Source of the DNA: SHZL01 sp963708905
GTDB lineage: Bacteria; Pseudomonadota; Gammaproteobacteria; Xanthomonadales; SZUA-36
Direction of reading: 5' to 3'
Length of the DNA: 64,000 bases
Assembly: GCA_963708905.1 (NCBI GenBank)
Contig: CAVPUV010000052.1
Location: 220,643 to 284,642, forward strand
The translations under genes were made by a program, and so were the position numbers. Within the stretch, counting starts at the first letter, position 1, and every line of letters starts with the position of its first letter. The notes below the pieces were generated by a model that saw only the letters and a list, made by a program, of their open reading frames with translations, was not told the origin of the DNA and did not search any database. Shown piece by piece: positions 44,361-51,419 of this stretch.

Positions 44361-45554
44361 TCAACGCCATGCCGTACGCAAATGCCGGATTAATTGTGCA
44401 AAACTCTCCAGATTGTGTGCCGGTAAAAAATGATCGATAAAGGGAAGGGCGGTTTGAATGCCTCGGCACAGCGGTTGGTAATGGGCATTCCCCAACAGGG
44501 GGTTCAACCAAAATAGCTGGTGCACACGGTGATGCAGGTTCTTCATTTCTTCACGCATGAGGGTTGCATCCCCCCGGTCCCAGCCGTCGCTGAGAATAAT
44601 TACAACCGTGCGGGCGTGGATCATATCATGGGCAAAACGGTCATTGAATTCCCGCAAGCAATTGCCGATATCGGTTCCACCGCCCCAGTCGTGAACATTT
44701 GCTGATACGTCCTGGAGGGATCGTTCCACGCTTTGCCGTTGCAGAAAACCGGTGATAACCGTCATGGTTGTCGAGAATACGGCTACGTCAAGACTGGCGA
44801 GTTGTTGCCGCAGGGCGTAGATGAATTGAATGAGAAACCGGCTGTAACGTTCCATCGACCCACTGACGTCACAAAGAATCATGAGTTTTATTTTTTTGAT
44901 CTTCTTCTTTCGATACAGAAGCTTAATTCCATCCTCCCCGTAGGCTGCATTCTGGCCGAGCATTTTGCGTAAATTCAGTTCTTTTCCCCTTTTACTGGCT
45001 ATGCGCCGGTGACTCTTATCTATTGCCAGGATCGCAATCAACTCGGCAATAAGCCGGCGCGCCTGTTCAATCTCCTGGTCAGACATCAATTCAAAGTCCT
45101 TTTTCATCAATACCTGATCCGGACTGTAACCGGGCAGAGCCTCGTCCGGGCCGTTGAGTTGACCCTGTTCTGCTTGCGACTCCCAACTCGTGCGTTGCTT
45201 CTGATTTTTCTTCTCCCCGCTTGATTCTTTCTGGTCTGATTCTTTCTGGTCTGATTCTTTCAGCTCGTCTTGTATGACATTGTTCAAGTCTGCAGGCGGG
45301 TACCAGAATTCGCTGAAGATTTGATTAAAGACTGGAATATCCTGGTGACTTGAAATCAACGTAGCCCGAGTCGTGGCGTAAAAATCCGCTCGTTTACTGA
45401 TATCGATGAAGGACATGCAGCGGCAAAGATCGATCAGCCTGGCGGAGCTGACCGCTATTCCAGCGCCGTGCAAAGACTGGGAAAAACGCACAATCTGGGG
45501 CAACAGATGACGTTGCCCGGGTGCGGTGAACGGCTGCATATGGATTGCAAACAT
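44361..45554 (-). CDS. CoxE-family VWA-domain protein
   Basis: 397-residue partner of the MoxR ATPase. C-terminal von Willebrand A domain with an intact metal-ion site (D229-x-S-x-S in LCDVSGSMERY, then GGGTDIGNCL and LSDGWDRGD). A charged linker near residues 98-118 contains KESDQKESDQKES, coded by a 15-bp tandem repeat. CoxE/CoxD act together as an AAA+ chaperone in maturation of the Mo-Cu site in CO dehydrogenase; the analogous role is inferred here. Confidence 0.88.
   Translation of the reverse strand: MFAIHMQPFTAPGQRHLLPQIVRFSQSLHGAGIAVSSARLIDLCRCMSFIDISKRADFYATTRATLISSHQDIPVFNQIFSEFWYPPADLNNVIQDELKESDQKESDQKESSGEKKNQKQRTSWESQAEQGQLNGPDEALPGYSPDQVLMKKDFELMSDQEIEQARRLIAELIAILAIDKSHRRIASKRGKELNLRKMLGQNAAYGEDGIKLLYRKKKIKKIKLMILCDVSGSMERYSRFLIQFIYALRQQLASLDVAVFSTTMTVITGFLQRQSVERSLQDVSANVHDWGGGTDIGNCLREFNDRFAHDMIHARTVVIILSDGWDRGDATLMREEMKNLHHRVHQLFWLNPLLGNAHYQPLCRGIQTALPFIDHFLPAHNLESFAQLIRHLRTAWR
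45223..45261. repeat. 15-bp tandem repeat inside the CoxE-like gene
   Basis: GATTCTTTCTGGTCT occurs twice (45223-45237, 45238-45252) followed by a partial third copy to 45261. It is in frame, so copy changes would alter the linker by five residues each. Confidence 0.85.
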
Positions 45555-45564
45555 TCAGCCAGGT

Positions 45565-46518
45565 TCAGGAAAACGCCGCATCTGCATCTGTGCGGTCAGG
45601 GCTGGCCTGCGTTGCCATGAGTTGTTCAAGAATATCGTGCACGCCCTGTCCCTGGATTTTATCAATGTCACTTTTGTATTTAAGTATGCAGCCCAGCGTG
45701 GAATCAACGGTCTCGGGATCCAGGTCATCCGTACCGAGCGCATAAAGTGCTTGTGCCCAATCGATGGTTTCAGCAATACCGGGGCGCTTGTATAAATCCT
45801 GCTCCCGCAGCCACTGCATGAATTGGCAGATTTGGGCGGACAGCACATGTTGAATCGCGGGTACACGGGTGCTCAGAATTCGCAGTTCACGCGCATAATC
45901 CGGATAGTCAATCCAGTGAAACAGACAGCGGCGTTTTAGTGCATCGTGCAGTTCACGGGTACGATTGGATGTGAGGATAACGATGGGAGGCCTCTCGGCT
46001 TTTATGGTGCCCAACTCCGGGATGGTGATCTGAAAATCTGACAGCACTTCAAGTAAGAAAGCCTCAAATTCCTCGTCTGATCGATCAATTTCATCGATGA
46101 GTAATACCTTTGGTTTGCCAGCGGTAGTCTGTATAGCCTGCAGTAATGGGCGTTTCAGCAGGAACTCCTCACTGAAGATATTGCGTCCGATCAGAGTCCT
46201 TTCCACTCCGCGCGCTTCCTGCAGGCGCAATTCCAGCATCTGGCGTGGATAATTCCATTCATACAGCGCCGTACCGGTATCAATGCCCTCATAACATTGC
46301 AGGCGGATCAGTTCGGTCTGCAGAATATTTGCCAGTACCTTGGCGACTTCGGTCTTGCCCACGCCCGGCTCGCCTTCCAGGTATACCGGCTTACCCAGGG
46401 CGGTACCAAGAAAGATGGTCGTTGCCAGCATACGATCGGCAATGTACTTTTGCCCGGCAAATTTTTCCTGGACCTCATCGATTGAATTGAATAGCGGATT
46501 GCTTTTCTCAATTGACAT
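45565..46518 (-). CDS. MoxR-family AAA+ ATPase (CoxD-like)
   Basis: 317-residue ATPase. Walker A GEPGVGKTE, Walker B LLIDEIDRSDEEFEAFLLE, sensor 1 ILTSNRTRELHDALKRRCLFHWIDYP and the EEFLLKRPLLQ insert are typical of MoxR. It is encoded 10 nt before the CoxE-like gene, as in cox operons (coxD-coxE). It should remodel or insert the metal centre of the hydroxylase. Transcribed from the regulated divergent region beginning at 46519. Confidence 0.92.
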   Translation of the reverse strand: MSIEKSNPLFNSIDEVQEKFAGQKYIADRMLATTIFLGTALGKPVYLEGEPGVGKTEVAKVLANILQTELIRLQCYEGIDTGTALYEWNYPRQMLELRLQEARGVERTLIGRNIFSEEFLLKRPLLQAIQTTAGKPKVLLIDEIDRSDEEFEAFLLEVLSDFQITIPELGTIKAERPPIVILTSNRTRELHDALKRRCLFHWIDYPDYARELRILSTRVPAIQHVLSAQICQFMQWLREQDLYKRPGIAETIDWAQALYALGTDDLDPETVDSTLGCILKYKSDIDKIQGQGVHDILEQLMATQASPDRTDADAAFS

Positions 46519-46588
46519 ATGCTTTGCTTGCCCTGGTTTGAGTAAATGATAATATCAGTGCACTTTAACCTGAGGAAATGCTGACCCA

Positions 46589-46602
46589 TTGATTCTGATC
46601 AA
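46589..46602. promoter_or_regulatory. Consensus FNR/ANR box
   Basis: TTGAT-TCTG-ATCAA matches the FNR/ANR consensus TTGAT-N4-ATCAA at all ten positions. It lies in the 325-base divergent region, 71 nt from the CoxD-like start and 242 nt from the DUF1302 start. Half sites recur at 46655-46720 (GGATCAA, TTGATCA). Confidence 0.7.
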
Positions 46603-46614
46603 AATCCAAAGCAG

Positions 46615-46642
46615 TTGACAATTGATGTATGAAAAATAATAT
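46615..46642 (+). promoter_or_regulatory. Promoter toward the DUF1302 operon
   Basis: TTGACA (46615-46620) and TAATAT (46637-46642) are spaced 16 nt. The FNR-type box centre is about 53 nt upstream of the expected start, so activation or repression cannot be told apart. The leader to 46844 would be about 195 nt. No coding signal was seen in it. Confidence 0.55.
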
Positions 46643-46843
46643 AAATAAGACTTGGATCAATTACTATTAGATTCTGATCTTGATCATTGTACTGAGAGCT
46701 AGTTTAATCGCATCATGTGGGTATTGTGCGTAGCAGGCTGATTGCTGACGCCAATAACTCAATAAGAAAGAGACTTGTAAGTGTGGTTTGTGGCCATCTT
46801 TGGCAAAGATTGCTTCCGTTTTGTTTACTGGGGAGAGTAAAAC

Positions 46844-49018
46844 ATGAAAAGAAAGTCAACTTATGCCTGTTTGATTCCTGGTTTCGCCGCTACTCTTGCG
46901 GTCACCACCTTGATGCTGATTTCAGGCAACCTTTTTGCAGTCTGGACCTCCGCAGACAAGAGCGTGGAAGTGCAGGGGTTCGTGGATAACTCGACCTATT
47001 ACCGTTTTGGTGCCCAGGACGGCCTGTCGAAAATGCGTAATCGGGGCCAGCTCGAATTCTCGAAAATGTTCCAGACTACCGGTATCTTCTCGGAATTGTC
47101 GTTGCACGGAACCTTGCGTGGTTCTTATGACGCAGCCTACGATCTGAACGACGATGAATGGGGCGACCAATCAGGTGGTTCGGTCTTGCTGGAAAGCCTG
47201 GGCGGCCCTGATGTAGGTTTGCCCGCATCAGTGCCGTGGGGGGCAGGGGCTAATCCCTTTGTCAGCCCGGTTGTCTTTCCCGGTACCAATCCCTTCGTCT
47301 CCAATACCTCGCCGTATCTCAACGGGTTTTTTCTGGGGCCGAACGGCGGCACCAACCCCAATGAAGGTTTGAGGATACTCAACAGCCAGCTGTTTACCGG
47401 CACGGGTGGACTGCCTGGCTTTGGCGGTGTTCAGTTGGCCTTCCCGAACCGGCCATGCGATGTCGATCCCCGCGGCTGCATCGAGGGCTACATGGACGCC
47501 GATGCGGACGATCTGCGATTTCCGGAGTTCAACAGCCGCTATGACTGGATGCGCGAATTGTATGTTGATGCGACCATACCCTTCGATGGTGGCGATGAGA
47601 TGAATTTTCGCATCGGCAGGCAACAGGTGGTATGGGGCCGCACGGATCTGTTTCGCGTTCTGGACCAGATCAATCCCATCGATTATTCCATCCAGAACAT
47701 TTATGAGGAGTTTGAGGACAGCCGCATCCCCATGGGTATGTTTTCGGCCGAGTACCGCATGGGCGCAGTGGGCTCAATGGACGATCTGAATGTCCAGGCC
47801 ATCTGGAAGTTTGAGGACTTCCGGCCGCACAACCTTGGGCAGGGCGGTCAGCCTTATAGTATTCTCGGCGCGGGCAATCTGTTCCGGGCCTTGTCGACCT
47901 GTTGGGATTTTGGCTGCACCGTGGGCAACTTCGCACCCAACCAGACCTTCGGCGCGGCGCTGCCGCCACCCATCGGTCTGGGTGCGCCAGTGACCGGTGG
48001 AGGTAATGCAAGCGGCATGCTGGCGGTAACATTTCCGGCCCATGTCATCGGTATCCGCAGCGCGCAGATGCCCGGTGATGCGTTGGACAGCCCCGAGATT
48101 GGCATCCGTCTCGAAGGCTTGTACCAAGGCATCGGATTCTCCTTCAACTACCTGTCTTTTCACCAACAGCTGCCCTCGCTGCATGGCGGCTCGGCAGGAC
48201 CAGCGGCGATCAACCCCTTCCTGTGCGATCCGGCGCTCAACCCGGTCTGCGGCGGTCTGAGTGCAGCCGCCGGTGAAGAGTTTCTGACAGAGCAGCCACG
48301 GCCTTACCTGCTCGCGTTCGACATCTATTTCCCACGGGTCAACCTGGTGGGCGCGTCGGCGGACTTGTATGTCGAGTCGTTGAAATCCTCGATACGATTG
48401 GAAGTAGCCCACACCAGCGGCGAGGAGTTTCCCAATACCTTGCGGCCGGAACTGTTCTCTGAATCGAATGTGCTGCGATGGGTCGTCGGCGTGGACCGGC
48501 CAACCTTCATCAGGTTCCTGAACCCGAACCGGTCCTTCCTGTTCTCACTGCAAGTGTTTGGCCAGCACCTGTTGGACCACGAGCTGATCACCACTCCGGC
48601 TGGCAAGGCGGGCATGCCCGACTGGAAGAATAACATCTTGGCAACACTGTTGATCCAGGGGGGCTATTACAGTGATCGGCTTACCCCTACGATTCTTATG
48701 GCATATGACTTTCAGGCCCATGCCTACGTCCTGGGACCTTCCGTCAGCTGGCTGTTCAGTGATAACTGGAGCATGGTATTGGGCGCCAACCTGAAATTCG
48801 GCCGGTCGAAAAACGAGTTCGATGATTGCCGCGCCTGCAATCAGTTTCCCCCGTTTACGGATCCGGCTGAAGGCACGCCGGGTGCCGGCACTCTGCCGGT
48901 GGGGCAAACCTTCAACCGCCTGGGTGGTTATGCCCCTCTGGGTGCGTTCCGGGCTGGACCGATTGGCATGGCGCAGGAAGAAGATGAAATCCAATTCATG
49001 CTGCGGTATCGTTTCTGA
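46844..49018 (+). CDS. DUF1302 outer-membrane protein
   Basis: 724 residues with a signal peptide (KRKSTY, hydrophobic stretch, cleavage near residue 32, FA-VWTS). Long beta-rich DUF1302 region with alternating aromatic strands: YVDATIPFDGGDEMNFRIGRQQVVWGRTDLFRV is the family hallmark, and a terminal phenylalanine (MLRYRF) suits an outer-membrane barrel. DUF1302 and DUF1329 genes are commonly paired beside RND transporters or near degradation clusters for hydrophobic substrates. GGGGAGAG precedes the ATG. Confidence 0.87.
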   Translation: MKRKSTYACLIPGFAATLAVTTLMLISGNLFAVWTSADKSVEVQGFVDNSTYYRFGAQDGLSKMRNRGQLEFSKMFQTTGIFSELSLHGTLRGSYDAAYDLNDDEWGDQSGGSVLLESLGGPDVGLPASVPWGAGANPFVSPVVFPGTNPFVSNTSPYLNGFFLGPNGGTNPNEGLRILNSQLFTGTGGLPGFGGVQLAFPNRPCDVDPRGCIEGYMDADADDLRFPEFNSRYDWMRELYVDATIPFDGGDEMNFRIGRQQVVWGRTDLFRVLDQINPIDYSIQNIYEEFEDSRIPMGMFSAEYRMGAVGSMDDLNVQAIWKFEDFRPHNLGQGGQPYSILGAGNLFRALSTCWDFGCTVGNFAPNQTFGAALPPPIGLGAPVTGGGNASGMLAVTFPAHVIGIRSAQMPGDALDSPEIGIRLEGLYQGIGFSFNYLSFHQQLPSLHGGSAGPAAINPFLCDPALNPVCGGLSAAAGEEFLTEQPRPYLLAFDIYFPRVNLVGASADLYVESLKSSIRLEVAHTSGEEFPNTLRPELFSESNVLRWVVGVDRPTFIRFLNPNRSFLFSLQVFGQHLLDHELITTPAGKAGMPDWKNNILATLLIQGGYYSDRLTPTILMAYDFQAHAYVLGPSVSWLFSDNWSMVLGANLKFGRSKNEFDDCRACNQFPPFTDPAEGTPGAGTLPVGQTFNRLGGYAPLGAFRAGPIGMAQEEDEIQFMLRYRF

Positions 49019-49041
49019 GATTGCAACGGAGGCTTAGGACA

Positions 49042-50355
49042 ATGAACAAGATGATATTGAAAGCCGGGGTGGTGTTTTTGGCCTTTTGCAGCAGTGTGGT
49101 GCAGGCAGCGGACATACCCGACGAAGTGATTCAGCAATCATTTCACCCGTATAAGGGCTGGACACCGGATTACCCTGGGTATCAACCAGGCCTGAAGGTA
49201 AACAAGGATAATGTGGAACAGTACAAGGATATTCTCGATGAAGCCTTGTATTACTTTATCAAGAATGACTGGGTGTCTATCGATACCGCACCGACCACGC
49301 AATTCCCGCTGAGTGAGAACTATATCGAAGCTTCGCGCAAAAACGGGGAAGTGGCGCTGGCTGAAAACGGCACACTGCTGAACTACACAGCCGGGCGTGC
49401 GTTTCCGGCAGAGCCGGACATGGCTGACCCCAAGGCAGGGCAGAAACTGGTATGGAACTATCAGTACGGATTCAACTCCGGCGACTCGGAAACCATTTAC
49501 CCCTTCTGGTGGACATTCCGCAATGCAAAGACCGGCAAGGTGGAGCGGACCATCAAATTCGAATGGCATTTTCTGAACTATATGCATCGCGTCGATTTTG
49601 ATCCCAAGCCGGCGTATGCGGAGAATCCGGGAGCCATTTTCCGGGGAATTTACAGCCTGGTAAAAGAGCCATTCGACCTGGCGAACACGCAACTTCTGAT
49701 CCACCATTATCAGGATGATACCGTGAGAGATGACGCCTGGTTGTATCTCGGTTTTCAACGCCGCGTGCGGCGCCTGGCTGCCGGTCAGACCACCGATGCT
49801 TTCCTCGGCACCGATCTGATGATCGAAGACTTTGAAGGTTATAACGGCCGTGTCACCGACTATACATGGGAATACGCCGGAACGCGCAATCTGCTGCTGC
49901 CGTTTTATAACCATAATGAAATGGAACTGTCTTCCGAACCGGCGGATGAGGCGGATGGTTACCGGTTTGTCGATGTGCATGGCCAGGGCAATTGTTTCCC
50001 GAAAGTCACCTATCAACTGCGCAAAACCTATACGTTGATTGGCACCCCCAATGACCCGAATCATCCCATCGGCAGACGCGTCATCAACCTCGATGCGGAG
50101 ACGATGACGATGGCTTCGCTTGTCACTTATGATCGCAAGGGTGATTTGTGGAAATGGTTCCCCATTGGCAAGACCCATTCCGATAATCATCATCCGGCCA
50201 ACAAGGGTAAAGGTGTCGCCCTGGATGACTACGCCGTACTGCTGGACATCCAGGCGGAGCATTGCACGACCCTGCAGTTCAAAAGCATCATCACCGATGA
50301 TGTGAATCAGCCGAATTTGTTCAACGTACAGCAACTACGCAAGCGTGGACACTAG
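49042..50355 (+). CDS. DUF1329 periplasmic protein
   Basis: 437 residues from ATG 49042 (AGGA upstream; the frame also opens at TTG 49021). Signal peptide to about residue 23 (LKAGVVFLAFCSSVVQAAD). The mature protein belongs to DUF1329, predicted to resemble lipoprotein carriers of the LolB/LppX fold: GWTPDYPGYQPGL, WNYQYGFNSGD, DDAWLYLGFQRRVRRL and GKTHSDNHHP. It follows the DUF1302 gene by 23 nt. Likely shuttles a hydrophobic ligand between membranes; the ligand is unknown. Confidence 0.87.
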   Translation: MNKMILKAGVVFLAFCSSVVQAADIPDEVIQQSFHPYKGWTPDYPGYQPGLKVNKDNVEQYKDILDEALYYFIKNDWVSIDTAPTTQFPLSENYIEASRKNGEVALAENGTLLNYTAGRAFPAEPDMADPKAGQKLVWNYQYGFNSGDSETIYPFWWTFRNAKTGKVERTIKFEWHFLNYMHRVDFDPKPAYAENPGAIFRGIYSLVKEPFDLANTQLLIHHYQDDTVRDDAWLYLGFQRRVRRLAAGQTTDAFLGTDLMIEDFEGYNGRVTDYTWEYAGTRNLLLPFYNHNEMELSSEPADEADGYRFVDVHGQGNCFPKVTYQLRKTYTLIGTPNDPNHPIGRRVINLDAETMTMASLVTYDRKGDLWKWFPIGKTHSDNHHPANKGKGVALDDYAVLLDIQAEHCTTLQFKSIITDDVNQPNLFNVQQLRKRGH

Positions 50356-50391
50356 GTCTACGGGCAGCGGTTTCATCATTGAACAGAAAGT

Positions 50392-50416
50392 GAAGTGGGT
50401 GTCAGACACCCACTTC
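50392..50416. repeat. REP-like palindrome GAAGTGGGTGT-CAG-ACACCCACTTC
   Basis: An 11-bp perfect stem with a 3-nt loop lies 37 nt after the DUF1329 stop. Short palindromes of this type recur in many bacterial genomes. If the next gene is translated from its earliest start, it would be coding; it is more likely intergenic. Confidence 0.6.
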
Positions 50417-50431
50417 CTGTCTGTATGGCGT

Positions 50432-51406
50432 TTGCGTACCCGGTGTTCCTTACGCTGGTTTGCGCTGCTGGTGTTGCTCGTCCTGTTGAATGGCTGTGAA
50501 GCGCCATTGAAGATGGATTCGGTGGAACAGCGTCTGCATGAACCGATTCGGCGTTCGGACCAGTTTCAGATGGCCACTGCAAACAAAAACGCCATTGTCG
50601 TCGTCGGCAATCAAGGTCTGGTAGTGACTTCCGCCGATGAAGGGAAGAGCTGGCAGCGCGACAAACTACCCGGCTGGCCTGAACTCATTGGCGTGACTAC
50701 CTGTCCGGACGGTGCGTTTGCAGCCCTGGCTGCGGAAGGGCAGGTGTGGGTATCGGCAAATGATGGCGGAGATTGGAGGCGTTACGCTCTCGACTCGGAA
50801 GAAGCGCCGCAGGCGATTACCTGCGACCCACAAAACAGGATCTGGGTCGTTGGCAGTTTCAGCAGTATATTCTCCAGTGTTGATGCTGGCGTCAGCTGGG
50901 AAATCACTTCGATGGATGAAGATACCATCTTCACCAACATTCAGTTCGTGGATGCGCAAACGGCTTTTATCTCGGGAGAATTCGGGACCTTACTGAAAAC
51001 GACCGATGGCGGATTGACATGGGTGAGCATGCCTGCACTTGCAAACGATTTCTACCCGCAGGCCATGCGTTTTGCAGACAGCAGCAGAGGTTGGATTGTA
51101 GGTTTGCAAGGGCAGATTCTTTCTACGGAGGACGGCGGTGAGCATTGGGCAGTGCAGCAAACCGACACGCACGCTCCTTTATACGGCATTGAAGAAGCCG
51201 GGACGAAACTTTTTGCCGTGGGCGGGGAAGGAATGGTGCTGCAACAAAATAATAATGGGCAACAGTGGGGGCAACAGTGGACAAACCTGGACCATGGGCA
51301 AGCGATATTTCTATACCTGCGTGCAGTACTGCCGGTCGGTAGGGACAGACTGCTGGTTGCAGGGCAGGCAGGGGCTTTGTACCTGCTGCCCACCGGCGTG
51401 CATTGA
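50432..51406 (+). CDS. YCF48/beta-propeller lipoprotein
   Basis: About 324 residues. A lipoprotein signal (R-rich start, hydrophobic core, lipobox LLNGC) is followed by repeats of WD40/YCF48 type: GNQGLVVTSADEGKSW, EGQVWVSANDGGDW, FSSIFSSVDAGVSW, FGTLLKTTDGGLTW and LQGQILSTEDGGEHW. The open frame reaches back to GTG 50345 and GTG 50390, but these would put the palindrome at 50392-50416 in the coding region, so TTG 50432 is favoured. The start is uncertain. It sits between the DUF1329 gene and the RND transporter; YCF48 proteins assist assembly in photosystems, and no such role is implied here. Confidence 0.8.
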   Translation: MRTRCSLRWFALLVLLVLLNGCEAPLKMDSVEQRLHEPIRRSDQFQMATANKNAIVVVGNQGLVVTSADEGKSWQRDKLPGWPELIGVTTCPDGAFAALAAEGQVWVSANDGGDWRRYALDSEEAPQAITCDPQNRIWVVGSFSSIFSSVDAGVSWEITSMDEDTIFTNIQFVDAQTAFISGEFGTLLKTTDGGLTWVSMPALANDFYPQAMRFADSSRGWIVGLQGQILSTEDGGEHWAVQQTDTHAPLYGIEEAGTKLFAVGGEGMVLQQNNNGQQWGQQWTNLDHGQAIFLYLRAVLPVGRDRLLVAGQAGALYLLPTGVH

Positions 51407-51419
51407 GCGTTGAGGTTTG

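Noticed and set aside
49138..50334. 398-codon open frame on the minus strand
   Set aside because: Antisense to the DUF1329 gene, which has a signal peptide and family motifs; the antisense translation has none.
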